Part shown: positions 35,330 through 43,324 of the stretch, piece after piece | Numbering within the stretch: position 1 is the stretch's first letter | Layout of the letters: each line of letters begins with the position of its first letter | Made by a program: the position numbers and the translations under genes | DNA from: KBS-96 sp964247975 | GTDB taxonomy: Bacteria; Acidobacteriota; Terriglobia; Bryobacterales; Bryobacteraceae | NCBI GenBank assembly: GCA_964247975.1 | Contig: CAXTWH010000003.1 | Span: 62,001 to 126,000 of the forward strand | DNA: 64,000 nt | Direction of reading: 5' to 3' | Notes under the pieces: model-generated | The model's input: the letters and a program-made list of their open reading frames with translations, nothing else | What the model was told of the DNA's origin: nothing | The model's database searches: none

Positions 35330-35532
35330 CTGTAGCTGCTGTGCTGTTTAAGCTTTAAATAACAGCAGAAACAAACAGCCTGCCCGGGAATGCCGTAGGG
35401 CGGAAGCTCCCAATGCTGTGGAACAATCGTAGCTTGGTGGGCGCATTGGATGCCACCTGTCGTCAGCAAGGGACAGCGATGAGTAGTCCATGAGGCGTTT
35501 TCCTCGCAAGCAAGCGTGGTCTGCCAATTCAT
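35302..35532 (-). CDS. small Cys-rich protein, paralogue B
   Basis: This 76-residue protein has Cys9, Cys20, Cys30, His32, Cys54, Cys56 and Cys57 in the same pattern as the protein at 34149-34358, with WELPPYGIPGQAVCFCCY near the end. GAGGAGC precedes the ATG, supporting expression. Its 3' end overlaps the deacetylase gene antisense by 28 bases. The function is unknown. Shared cysteines suggest metal binding. It lacks the extra Cys42 of paralogue A. Confidence 0.72.
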   Translation of the reverse strand: MNWQTTLACEENASWTTHRCPLLTTGGIQCAHQATIVPQHWELPPYGIPGQAVCFCCYLKLKQHSSYSQSLRTSLW

Positions 35533-35784
35533 TCGAGTTGCTCCTCGATTTCAGTGTTATCTGGTTGTAACTGAAACTAGACTCTCAGTCTGCTTGGTTT
35601 AAATGAATTTGCGTAGTCAGTACTGGACTAAGAAAGCAGATACAGCCGGGTTTTCGAAAAAACAATGTTTTCCTACAGTACGACAGCCTTTAAATTGGTT
35701 AGGAAACAGATCCAACTGCTTTGGATGAAGGACACAAACGGTAGTACTAGATCTTTGAATACTTTCATCCAGGGTTCAGAAAAT
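35533..35784. other. intergenic region before the ahcY terminator
   Basis: This holds the promoter of paralogue B, whose -35/-10 is not clear by eye. It also holds an imperfect inverted repeat, TGGATGAA (35722-35729) with TTCATCCA (35764-35771), around a 34-base loop. No coding sequence is apparent. Confidence 0.4.
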
Positions 35785-35785
35785 A

Positions 35786-35823
35786 AAAAGCGCGGACTGC
35801 ACTTGTAAACAGTCCGCGCTTTT
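35786..35823 (-). terminator. intrinsic terminator of ahcY
   Basis: A 14-bp stem (AAAAGCGCGGACTG at 35786-35799, CAGTCCGCGCTTTT at 35810-35823) follows the ahcY stop codon in the leftward direction. On the - strand it continues into TTTTTATTTTC. Confidence 0.92.
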
Positions 35824-35843
35824 CGAAGGGTGATGGAGAAATC

Positions 35844-37274
35844 TTAGTAGCGGTAATTATCCGTTTTAAATGGTCCTTCGGGCGCAACTCCGATGTAGTC
35901 AGCCTGCTTAGGAGTTAATACCGTCAGCTTTACGCCAATTTTCTCCAGATGCAGACGGGCTACTTCTTCGTCCAGTTTCTTGGGCAGAGTGTAAACCCCA
36001 ACCTTATAGGTGTCGCGATTGGCCCATAAATCAATTTGAGCTAAGGTCTGATTGGAAAAGCTATTGGACATCACAAAGCTGGGGTGGCCAGTGGCGCAGC
36101 CCAAATTCACCAATCGTCCTTCAGCCAGCATAAAAATGCTATGACCGTCAGGGAAAGTGTATTTGTCTACTTGCGGCTTAATGTTGATGCGCTCCACGCC
36201 CGGAGTTTCGTTCAAAAGGTCCACCTGGATTTCGTTGTCAAAGTGGCCGATGTTGCAAACAATGGCTTGGTCTTTCATTTTGGCCATGTGTTCGAAAGTC
36301 AGGATGTCTACGTTGCCCGTGCAGGTAACATAAATGTCGCCCCAGCCGAGCGTGTCTTCAACCGTTGTGACCTGATAGCCTTCCATTGCCGCTTGTAAAG
36401 CATTGATCGGATCGATTTCCGTGACAACCACCCGCGCGCCCATGCCGCGCAGCGATTGGGCGGACCCTTTGCCGACATCGCCATAACCGCAGATCACAGC
36501 GACTTTACCGGCGAGCATTACGTCAGTGGCGCGTTTGATGCCGTCCGCTAAAGACTCGCGGCAGCCGTACAGGTTATCGAACTTCGATTTCGTAACCGAA
36601 TCGTTGACGTTGATGGCGGGAACCAGCAATTTGCCTTCCTGTTGCATCTTGTAAAGCCGGTGAACGCCGGTGGTGGTTTCCTCGGAAACGCCTTTCCAAT
36701 CAGCAACCAACTTATGCCAGCGCTGCGGATCCTCCGCGTAGATTTTTTTCAGAAGATCCTTGATGACCTGTTCTTCGTGGTTTGAGGAAGGAGTGTTCAC
36801 CCACTTGCTGCCTTCTTCCAACTCAAAGCCTTTATGAATTAAGAGGGTTACATCGCCGCCGTCATCGACCACCAGTTCAGGGCCTTTGTCGTTCGGATGG
36901 CTGACCGCTTGATAAGTACACCACCAGTATTCTTCGAGCGATTCGCCTTTCCAGGCAAACACGGGAACACCGCTGGCGGCAATAGCAGCCGCAGCATGGT
37001 CTTGCGTGGAAAAGATGTTGCAGCTTGCCCAGCGAACAACAGCGCCCAGGTCTTTTAGGGTTTCGATCAGCACTGCTGTTTGAATGGTCATGTGCAGCGA
37101 GCCGGTAATCCGAACTCCCGCCAGCGGCTTGGCTTTGGCGTATTTCTCGCGAATCGCCATCAAGCCAGGCATTTCTTTTTCAGCAATGGAAATCTCTTTA
37201 CGGCCCCACTCAGCTAGGCTAATGTCAGCGACTTTATATTCAGCCGTGATCGGTTCGGAAAGCACAGTACTCAT
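35844..37274 (-). CDS. ahcY: adenosylhomocysteinase (S-adenosyl-L-homocysteine hydrolase)
   Basis: This 476-residue enzyme hydrolyses S-adenosylhomocysteine to adenosine and homocysteine, relieving inhibition of methyltransferases. Visible landmarks are GVRITGSLHMTIQTA, CNIFSTQDHAAAAIA, the NAD-binding Rossmann motif GYGDVGKGSAQ, CNIGHFDNEI and the C-terminal Lys-Tyr end KTDNYRY, where NAD of the neighbouring subunit is bound. I start at the MSTVLSEP methionine (37272-37274); an in-frame ATG 14 codons earlier is less likely by family length. It diverges from an ArsR-methyltransferase fusion and has its own terminator. Confidence 0.96.
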   Translation of the reverse strand: MSTVLSEPITAEYKVADISLAEWGRKEISIAEKEMPGLMAIREKYAKAKPLAGVRITGSLHMTIQTAVLIETLKDLGAVVRWASCNIFSTQDHAAAAIAASGVPVFAWKGESLEEYWWCTYQAVSHPNDKGPELVVDDGGDVTLLIHKGFELEEGSKWVNTPSSNHEEQVIKDLLKKIYAEDPQRWHKLVADWKGVSEETTTGVHRLYKMQQEGKLLVPAINVNDSVTKSKFDNLYGCRESLADGIKRATDVMLAGKVAVICGYGDVGKGSAQSLRGMGARVVVTEIDPINALQAAMEGYQVTTVEDTLGWGDIYVTCTGNVDILTFEHMAKMKDQAIVCNIGHFDNEIQVDLLNETPGVERINIKPQVDKYTFPDGHSIFMLAEGRLVNLGCATGHPSFVMSNSFSNQTLAQIDLWANRDTYKVGVYTLPKKLDEEVARLHLEKIGVKLTVLTPKQADYIGVAPEGPFKTDNYRY

Positions 37275-37343
37275 TCTTGTAATCAGTTCTCCTTTTTCAA
37301 AATAGCACATCAACAAATCATGATCTATTGATAAAATAAACTT

Positions 37344-38279
37344 GTGGCAGGATTCATTAAATCGTTGCGGCTCTTAACGGACGAGGGGCGGCTTCGTATT
37401 TTGCGTCTGCTGCAGCAGGAAGAATTAAGTGTTGCCGAGCTACAGGAAATTCTGGCCATGGGGCAGAGCCGCATTTCCATGCAGTTATCGCAGTTGAAGC
37501 AAAATGGCTTGATTGATCTTCGGCGGGTAGGACAAAAAAGCTTTTATCACTTAGTTCCTCTTAAGAATGGTCAGGAACTCATCGGCGAAATTCTCCGTCG
37601 CTCCGGCAGCGAAATCCTGGAAGCGCGGTTGGACGATGAAGGACTGCAACTGGCTTTAAAACATCGCAAAGACCGGGTAAGAGGCTACTTCAACGAGTTG
37701 GCCGGTCGATTCGGAAAACATTATGTTCCTGGTCGAAGCTGGCAAGGACTTTCGGAAATGCTGCTTCGGCTGCTGCCAGCCTTGGCAATTGCAGATTTGG
37801 GGGCAGGCGAAGGAACGCTGGCGTTGATGCTGGCGCAGCGGGCACGATGCGTAATTGCGGTGGACAGTTCAGAAAAGATGGTGGAATACGCAACCGAGAT
37901 CGCGCAGCGAAACGGGGTGGACAATCTGCAGTGCCGTTTGGGTGACTTGGAAGAACTGCCGCTGGCCGAGGCCGAAGTTGATTTGGCGCTAATGCACCAA
38001 AGTTTACATCATGCGCTACACCCAGATAAAGCAATAGCCGAAGCTTGGCGCGTGGTGAAACCGGGCGGGCGAATTGTGGTAATGGATTTGCTGAAACACT
38101 CTTTTGAAGAAGCCCGCGAGATGTACGCCGACGTTTGGCTCGGCTTTTCCAGGGCGGAACTGGCGAATCTGTTATGCCGGCAGGGGTTCCAACAGATAGA
38201 CATTTCGATTGTGCATCGTGAGCCGGAATCGCCGCATTTTGAAACCGTGCTGGCGATTGCGGAAAAGCCGAAGCAGTGA
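37344..38279 (+). CDS. ArsR-type regulator fused to a SAM-dependent methyltransferase
   Basis: This 311-residue protein has an N-terminal winged helix (LRLLTDEGRLRILRLLQQEE to LRRVGQKSFYHL, about 1-75) and a C-terminal class I methyltransferase with motif I IADLGAGEGTLALML, post-I VDSSEKMVEYA and LALMHQSLHHALHPDKAIAEAWRVVKPGG. The fusion type is known next to methionine-cycle genes. Here it diverges from ahcY with 69 bases between the starts, so it probably senses the SAM/SAH ratio and regulates ahcY or itself. The start is GTG at 37344 with no strong ribosome-binding site. Confidence 0.88.
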   Translation: MAGFIKSLRLLTDEGRLRILRLLQQEELSVAELQEILAMGQSRISMQLSQLKQNGLIDLRRVGQKSFYHLVPLKNGQELIGEILRRSGSEILEARLDDEGLQLALKHRKDRVRGYFNELAGRFGKHYVPGRSWQGLSEMLLRLLPALAIADLGAGEGTLALMLAQRARCVIAVDSSEKMVEYATEIAQRNGVDNLQCRLGDLEELPLAEAEVDLALMHQSLHHALHPDKAIAEAWRVVKPGGRIVVMDLLKHSFEEAREMYADVWLGFSRAELANLLCRQGFQQIDISIVHREPESPHFETVLAIAEKPKQ

Positions 38280-38307
38280 AGGAAACCCTGCTACGCTTTT
38301 CCACAGT

Positions 38308-39369
38308 ATGCGCCAACATAAGATTGCAGTGATTCCCGGCGATGGTATCGGAAAAGAAGTGATTCCGGCGGGAACTGCTGTTTTACAAGCTTTAACGGAC
38401 AAGATCGGCGGCTTTCAATTCCATTTTGAAAATTTCCTTTGGGGTTCAGATTACTACCGCTCCACCGGCCAGATGATGCCCGTTAATGGGTTAGATGTGC
38501 TGAAAGCTTTTGATGCTATCTATTTCGGAGCAGTAGGCGATCCGGCGATTTCTGATGCCACCACGCTCTGGGGCTTGCGTCTTGCTATCTGCCAAGGGTT
38601 GGATCAGTATGCGAACGTGCGCCCGATTCGACTATTGCCTGGTATTCAAAGCCCGCTGCGGAACGCCAAGCCGAGCGACCTGGATTGGATTGTGGTTCGG
38701 GAAAACAGCGAAGGCGAGTATGCCGGACATGGTGGGCGGGCGCATCGTGGATTTGCGGAAGAGATCGCCACCGAAACAGCCATTTTTACCCGTGCAGGTG
38801 TGAGCCGCATCATGGAGTTCGCTTACAAACTGGCCTTATCGCGTCCGCGAAAGCTGTTGACCGTGGTGACAAAATCCAATGCTCAACGGCATGGGCTGGT
38901 GTTGTGGGATGAGGTGGCGGAGGAAACGAGCCGCCGGTTTCCTCCGGTTCGCACCGAGCGCGTTTTGGTGGATGCGATGACTGCCCGCATGGTGAAACGG
39001 CCGGAATCGCTCGATGTGATTGTGGCTACCAATCTTCATGCCGACATCCTGAGTGATTTAGCGGCGGCATTAGCGGGAAGCTTGGGCATTGCGCCGACGG
39101 CCAATCTAGATCCTTTACGCCGATTTCCTTCCATGTTTGAGCCGATTCATGGGGCGGCCTTCGACATCACCGGGCAGGGAATTGCCAATCCGCTCGGAGC
39201 ATTCTGGAGCGCGGTGCTGATGTTAGAGCATTTGCAGGAACAGGAAGCGGCTGCGCAACTCATGAGCGCGATTGAACAAGTCACCGGGCAGGGACAGTTT
39301 CTTCCGGCTGATTTGGGGGGGAATGCGAGCACTGAGCAGGTGACCAGTGCGGTCTGCGCTGCTTTGTAG
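38308..39369 (+). CDS. isocitrate/isopropylmalate-family dehydrogenase (tartrate/D-malate type)
   Basis: This 353-residue protein is a beta-decarboxylating dehydrogenase: IAVIPGDGIGKEVIPAG at the N-terminus, catalytic Tyr in ENSEGEYAGHGGR, Lys in VVTKSNAQRHG and the metal aspartates in VATNLHADILSDLAAAL. The segments WGSDYY and AVGDPAISDATTLWGLRLAICQGLDQYANVRPIRLLPG match tartrate dehydrogenase/D-malate dehydrogenase (TtuC/DmlA) better than LeuB or Icd. It oxidises D-malate or tartrate with NAD and Mg/Mn. The start is ATG 38308, 28 bases after the methyltransferase stop. Confidence 0.88.
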   Translation: MRQHKIAVIPGDGIGKEVIPAGTAVLQALTDKIGGFQFHFENFLWGSDYYRSTGQMMPVNGLDVLKAFDAIYFGAVGDPAISDATTLWGLRLAICQGLDQYANVRPIRLLPGIQSPLRNAKPSDLDWIVVRENSEGEYAGHGGRAHRGFAEEIATETAIFTRAGVSRIMEFAYKLALSRPRKLLTVVTKSNAQRHGLVLWDEVAEETSRRFPPVRTERVLVDAMTARMVKRPESLDVIVATNLHADILSDLAAALAGSLGIAPTANLDPLRRFPSMFEPIHGAAFDITGQGIANPLGAFWSAVLMLEHLQEQEAAAQLMSAIEQVTGQGQFLPADLGGNASTEQVTSAVCAAL

Positions 39370-39374
39370 GCTGC

Positions 39375-39956
39375 TTACTTTACGGCACTTAAAATGATGT
39401 CAAGTTTATGAACACGATCTTTGAACCACTTTTGCTTCGCGGAGATCACTTTAAAGCGGGCTTTAATGCCATACGCATCGCCAAACCGTTCGCGGTGTGA
39501 ATCGCCGGCAGTAAAGTAGTAAAAGCTGTTGCGATTGAAAAATGAACAATGAGTCGGGTCCTGAAACGCTCCGCGGCCTTCGGTTGTCGGTACCACAATG
39601 CGGAGAACGGCACTATGTTTCATCACCCGCCAAGCTTCGTTCATAACATGGATGGTGGAAGGAAGATGCTCGAAGATATCGATTGCTGCGATTTCGTCCA
39701 CTGAATCGTCAACCCAGGGCCACGCTGCGGTAAGATCTGCAACAACATCCACGTTGCCGTATTGGTAGCAATCCACGGATTGGAAGCCGGGGATGGTTCG
39801 GTCGGCAGCCCCGAGATTGAGCCGGTACAAATTGTTGCCGGAAGTTTTCGGAATAATCTGGTACCAACTTGACCGGATACCCATTCGCAGTTGCAGTTGA
39901 TCCAACGGACCTGCCACCGCACACAAAACAGCGCTCAACACAATGAATACTTCCAC
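39375..39956 (-). CDS. class I SAM-dependent methyltransferase
   Basis: About 193 residues from a GTG; the true start may be the ATG at MGIRSSWYQ about 25 codons later. It has the reduced-looking motif I YRLNLGAADRTIPGF, an acidic strand VDVVADLTAAWPW, IAAIDIFEHLPSTIHVMNEAWRVMKHSAVLRIVVP and a C-terminal FKDRVHKLDIIL, the profile of small Methyltransf_11/glycan-locus enzymes. The substrate is unknown. It is convergent with the dehydrogenase and 5 bases from it. Confidence 0.8.
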   Translation of the reverse strand: MEVFIVLSAVLCAVAGPLDQLQLRMGIRSSWYQIIPKTSGNNLYRLNLGAADRTIPGFQSVDCYQYGNVDVVADLTAAWPWVDDSVDEIAAIDIFEHLPSTIHVMNEAWRVMKHSAVLRIVVPTTEGRGAFQDPTHCSFFNRNSFYYFTAGDSHRERFGDAYGIKARFKVISAKQKWFKDRVHKLDIILSAVK

Positions 39957-40060
39957 TATGAAAGCGATGCCGCTCTAAGTCAAACATTAAGCTGATCAGA
40001 AAATCCTGATACTCGCTGTTTCAATGTCTGTTTCTTGCCGGTGCGTCATAATGAGGTCCG

Positions 40061-40351
40061 ATGAGATTTTTGGCAATTATTGAACGTAAAACAAAGCAGT
40101 TCAGCGAGGAACAGTTCAGTCCATTCATGGAACCGGAAGCGGAAAAAGTCCGCGAGCTTTACACAAAGGGCGTGATTCGCTCAGTCGCAAGCCGGGGAGA
40201 TGTGAAAGGAGCGGTAGTAGAACTGGAATGCGCTGACTTAACAGAGGCGCAAAGCATGCTGCGGGAGTTGCCGTTTGCAAAACAGGGAATGATTGAGCTG
40301 AAAATTATTCCGCTATTGCCTTATCGCGGATTTGCACCCAGGAGCAACTAA
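40061..40351 (+). CDS. small ferredoxin-like-fold protein (muconolactone isomerase-like)
   Basis: This 96-residue protein has one compact alpha-beta pattern: MRFLAIIERKT, a helix FMEPEAEKVRELYTKGVI, then GAVVELECADLTEAQSMLRELPF and MIELKIIPLLPY. This resembles the dimeric alpha/beta barrel of muconolactone delta-isomerase and YciI-like proteins. The catalytic role is not evident. It stands alone between two leftward genes. Confidence 0.72.
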   Translation: MRFLAIIERKTKQFSEEQFSPFMEPEAEKVRELYTKGVIRSVASRGDVKGAVVELECADLTEAQSMLRELPFAKQGMIELKIIPLLPYRGFAPRSN

Positions 40352-40388
40352 AAAAAGAAGAGGAATAAACCAATGCTTATTCCTCTTC
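40351..40388 (-). terminator. intrinsic terminator of the ferritin-like gene
   Basis: A 12-bp stem GAAGAGGAATAA (40357-40368) with TTATTCCTCTTC (40377-40388) and an 8-base loop. Read on the - strand it is followed by TTTTTTAG, directly downstream of the ferritin-like gene. Confidence 0.85.
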
Positions 40389-40406
40389 CTGCTGGAAAAA
40401 TCAATA

Positions 40407-41240
40407 TTAAGCGGCCGCAGTTGATTTGTTCAGAACGCCGTTCACGCCTTGCGGGAAGAAGCCGCCACTCATTTTGTTTGCGCCACCGTAAGCCAGGTAA
40501 AGCACCTGCCCCGGTGTGCGAATGGCCGACAAACCATTATTATCAAGCGAAACAATCTTGGTGCCGCTTGGGGGCGGGATGATATCAACACTATCCAAAG
40601 CGGTAGTGTGGTCAACTAGACGCGCCACCTGCAAGCGAATCGCCGCGACGTGTTCTGATTCAGCAGCCAAAATGCGAGCCGCAGCGCCCAGGATTTCCTT
40701 GCTGGTAATAAGCGGAGCCGCGCCGCCATAAGCGCTCACGCCGATATCTTCAAAAATACGCGCTAACCGGAAAAAGCCTTGTTCATTGTCGAATCCAAAT
40801 CCGAGAGCTTCCAGATTGATGGCTGGTTTAGCAATGTAGGGAACACCCATGCTCTTCAGAACTGTTCGGATCAGTTGTACGTGAGCGCGTTCATCCTCGC
40901 CTACCTGCGCAGCCAGTTCTTTGCAATAGTTGGGAGCAGCGGCAAACGACACCAAACGTCCGCCGGTGGTGGGTCCTTCCATGCCTTCCGTGCCGTCAAT
41001 GCCGATTCCTAATTCATTGATTCGTTTACCTAAAACAGCAATGGAGTAAAACTCAGATTCCAGGTATTCGAGATTTAAAGCGAAATTGAGAATATCGGCG
41101 TCAGTAATGCCCTGCGTTGATTGACCGCTCAAATGCGCGGCAGCGGTTGCTGCAACGCCTGCCAGTCCTAGTGTTCTCACAAAACGTCTTCTATTGGGTG
41201 ATTCCGCAATCACGTCTTGTAAATTAATTTTGGGTTCCAT
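40407..41240 (-). CDS. Tat-exported ferritin-like domain protein
   Basis: This 277-residue protein has a twin-arginine leader, NRRRFVRTLGLAG (about residues 16-28), with AxA cleavage near HLSG. The ferritin-like four-helix bundle shows the Glu/His iron-ligand pattern: LNLEYLESEFYSIAV in helix 1, VGEDERAHVQLIRTVL in helix 2, and AAESEHVAAIRLQVARL later. Exported ferritin-like proteins (DUF4439/Fer4-like group) may store metal or act as manganese/iron proteins in the periplasm. It is transcribed leftward with a long upstream region that contains a hairpin. Confidence 0.87.
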   Translation of the reverse strand: MEPKINLQDVIAESPNRRRFVRTLGLAGVAATAAAHLSGQSTQGITDADILNFALNLEYLESEFYSIAVLGKRINELGIGIDGTEGMEGPTTGGRLVSFAAAPNYCKELAAQVGEDERAHVQLIRTVLKSMGVPYIAKPAINLEALGFGFDNEQGFFRLARIFEDIGVSAYGGAAPLITSKEILGAAARILAAESEHVAAIRLQVARLVDHTTALDSVDIIPPPSGTKIVSLDNNGLSAIRTPGQVLYLAYGGANKMSGGFFPQGVNGVLNKSTAAA

Positions 41241-41284
41241 GTAAATCCTCGTAGATGATGGACGGAAAGTTATACTTCTTACTC

Positions 41285-41346
41285 AAGTGAAATTTCAATA
41301 ACACCAGTCTTCGAATTGCGAAAAGTATCCGTTCGAAATTTCACTT
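41285..41346. promoter_or_regulatory. 12-bp inverted repeat upstream of the ferritin-like gene
   Basis: AAGTGAAATTTC (41285-41296) is the exact complement of GAAATTTCACTT (41335-41346), with a 38-base loop that contains a smaller TTCG/CGAA pair. It lies 45-106 bases before the ferritin-like start codon. It may be a 5'-UTR structure or paired operator half-sites. Confidence 0.4.
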
Positions 41347-41602
41347 CTAGTTACTAATGCTGAAAGATCTTCAACCCAACTGTTGTAAGCTTTCTGCTTT
41401 GTAGCAAAACATCTTGCAGGAGCAGTTTTCTTACATTGCTGAACTATCTCGCACAACTTGGTATACGAGATGGATTAAGGATTTGGATTAAAGCTATGAA
41501 AGATGTTGAGGTTAGAAGGCACTAGCAGATTTACTAACTAAGTAAACAGCAGTGAGTTCAAAATTGTTTACTCTATAAAACTTGTAATCGCTTATTGTTT
41601 GT

Positions 41603-41625
41603 AAAAAACAAACTAACTGTTTGTT
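41603..41625 (-). terminator. probable intrinsic terminator of the RraA-like gene
   Basis: On the - strand AACAAAC and GTTTGTT form a 7-bp stem with loop AGTTA (positions 41607-41625), followed by TTTT. The stem is AT-rich, so its strength is uncertain. Confidence 0.55.
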
Positions 41626-41654
41626 AAACATCCGATGACGAACTTCCGTTCTAT

Positions 41655-42395
41655 TCAAAGCCGTCCGAACTTCGCTACGGCTTGCCGGATGGATTTATAT
41701 TTTTCAATAAACGGGTACATGCTGTGTTCAGATTGGTCCAGGTCCTGAGCTTTACGCAGAACTTCGGCTGCTTTCTCGCGCGGCACTACTACAACGCCAT
41801 CCAGGTCAGCTACCATAATGTCGTTCGGATGAACAATGACTCCCGCGCAGGTTACAGGAATGTTTTTTCCGGCCAATCGATAGTGATTTACCGTTGTGGA
41901 GGGAACAATACCGCGACTGAACACGGGAAACTGGAGTTTCATAATCTGAGGAGTGTCCCTGGAACTTCCATCGACTACGGCTCCGGCCAGCCCTCGATAC
42001 TTCATGGCTGTGCTCATCAAACCGCCTAAGCCGGCGTAATCAAGCCCATCTTCCAGTACCATGACATAAACTGATCCTGGCTGGGCTTCATCAATCGCAT
42101 CAAGCATTCCTTGCTGCGCTTTTGCGCCTTCGTGGTGTTCTTCCTTTTTGAGATATACTGTTTGGGCCGGGCCGGCAAACTTCGCCGGAAACACGGGGCG
42201 CATATCGTGGCGCATGTAAGACTTTGCGCCATACAACTGTTCCATTGCGTCTGCCACCGAAGCAGCTTCCACATAGCGGAAGCCGTCAATCACATCGGCG
42301 GTTTGGTTATCGGCAGCATGGATCGGTGTGGTGTAGCGCCAACTCAACAGCGATGCCGCCGCGACCAGCGCAAACGTTAAGGTTTTCGTCATCAT
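41655..42395 (-). CDS. exported RraA-like family protein
   Basis: About 246 residues with a signal peptide (LTFALVAAASLLSW, cleavage near HAAD). The mature part matches the RraA/HMG aldolase fold: VADAMEQLYGAKSYM, GLDYAGLGGLMSTAMKYRGLAGAVVDGSSRD, VTCAGVIVHPNDIMVADLDGVVVVPRE. RraA-like cytoplasmic proteins inhibit RNase E or are class II aldolases; the GxxGG-x20-R-D motif (here GGLMST ... GSSRD) that defines the aldolases is present. An exported form is unusual. The gene starts inside the stop of glcG (TAATG), so the two are coupled. Confidence 0.82.
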   Translation of the reverse strand: MMTKTLTFALVAAASLLSWRYTTPIHAADNQTADVIDGFRYVEAASVADAMEQLYGAKSYMRHDMRPVFPAKFAGPAQTVYLKKEEHHEGAKAQQGMLDAIDEAQPGSVYVMVLEDGLDYAGLGGLMSTAMKYRGLAGAVVDGSSRDTPQIMKLQFPVFSRGIVPSTTVNHYRLAGKNIPVTCAGVIVHPNDIMVADLDGVVVVPREKAAEVLRKAQDLDQSEHSMYPFIEKYKSIRQAVAKFGRL

Positions 42396-42817
42396 TATTG
42401 CCTGTCGCCGATCAGTTCCGCGCCAAAAGTGGCTAATGCGATGTCCTGCTCCTGCGGCAGCCCGCTCACAGCAATTGCTCCCACCACTGTTCCGTTTCGC
42501 CATACCGGAACGCCACCACCCCAGCCTACAAATTGTGGGTCCCCAAAATAAGCAATGTCGAAGCCTTGTTCAGGATGGCGGGCCCGTTCGCCAAGATCTT
42601 TCGTGGAGATGCGTTCACGCGCTGCGGTCCAGGCTTTATTGATGGCAATACGAATCGAGGAAACAGGAGCCCCGTCCATACGCGCAAAAGCAATCAACTC
42701 GCCATGCGTATCGGCAACTGCTATTACCGCTTTGTTCGATTCACCGGAAATTTTTTCCAGGATAGAGCTGATTACTCGCTGGGCTTCGGAGAATTCAATG
42801 ATCTGAACAGTTCTCAT
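42395..42817 (-). CDS. GlcG/HbpS family heme-binding-like protein
   Basis: This 140-residue protein has the GlcG/HbpS (DUF336) pattern: AVADTHGELIAFARMDGAP, SIRIAINKAWTAARER, a GGVPVWRNGTVVGAIAVSG turn and IALATFGAEL. Known members bind heme or act as small corrinoid/adduct-binding proteins. There is no signal peptide. It is translationally coupled to the RraA-like gene, suggesting one pathway, perhaps aldol or keto-acid metabolism. The ATG is at 42815-42817; a GTG directly before it is in frame. Confidence 0.82.
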   Translation of the reverse strand: MRTVQIIEFSEAQRVISSILEKISGESNKAVIAVADTHGELIAFARMDGAPVSSIRIAINKAWTAARERISTKDLGERARHPEQGFDIAYFGDPQFVGWGGGVPVWRNGTVVGAIAVSGLPQEQDIALATFGAELIGDRQ

Positions 42818-43324
42818 CACTGGCTATCTATTGAAACACGAACGCCAACCGACAAAGTTGTAAACCAGATTGAAATGCAAAACTTGTGTTTTGCCGATAA
42901 GAGGGGGAACGCGGGCTTTTATAGTGCGTTCAATAAGAAAATTGGCGAGACTTGTGTTCTTTTCCCGCAGCAGGGTTAGAAATTTCCAGCCTGAACGCTT
43001 CAGACTAACGCTGGATAGGGTAAACCGGTTCCGCTTCGATAATGGCCAGCACTGTTTGTGTGAGCTTTTGAAAGATTGACTTTACCCGAATCCAAAGCAT
43101 GTTTGTCTCCCGTCATCTGAAATGGATGCAAATTGATGGCCAAAATCTCACTACGATGTGAATTGGACTCCAAAACACTCAAGCATAACAGTGTTTTTAT
43201 TAAATAGTGAATTTCGTATTCTAAACCGGTATCATTCCGAGACAATTTGTTGCTGCGAGGCTCGGGTCCACAACAGGTGGAACACGCGTCCATTCGCTAT
43301 TCGGTGCTCGTTCTAACTATTCGG
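42818..43324. other. intergenic region with a candidate small reading frame
   Basis: About 507 bases between two leftward genes. It holds the 31-codon frame described at 43005-43100 and a CTATTCGG direct repeat near 43297-43324. No RNA gene or riboswitch is apparent, and the longer frames here look like chance. Confidence 0.4.
43005..43100 (-). CDS. candidate 31-residue small protein
   Basis: ATG at 43098-43100 follows GGGAG with 6-base spacing and opens 31 codons ending in TAG. The peptide is amphipathic (basic N-terminal third, then QTVLAIIEAEPVYPIQR), which resembles a folded protein tail more than random translation. No homologue comes to mind. It could also be the remnant of a larger gene. 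Confidence 0.3.
   Translation of the reverse strand: MLWIRVKSIFQKLTQTVLAIIEAEPVYPIQR

Larger units (their letters stand above)
41241..41654. other. intergenic region upstream of the ferritin-like gene
   Basis: About 414 AT-rich bases. They hold the long inverted repeat at 41285-41346 and, at the far end, the terminator of the RraA-like gene. No open frame looks coding. Confidence 0.5.

Noticed and set aside
35722..35771. Imperfect inverted repeat before the ahcY terminator
   Set aside because: Only 8 bp around a 34-base loop, with no gene context that explains it; chance is a reasonable explanation.
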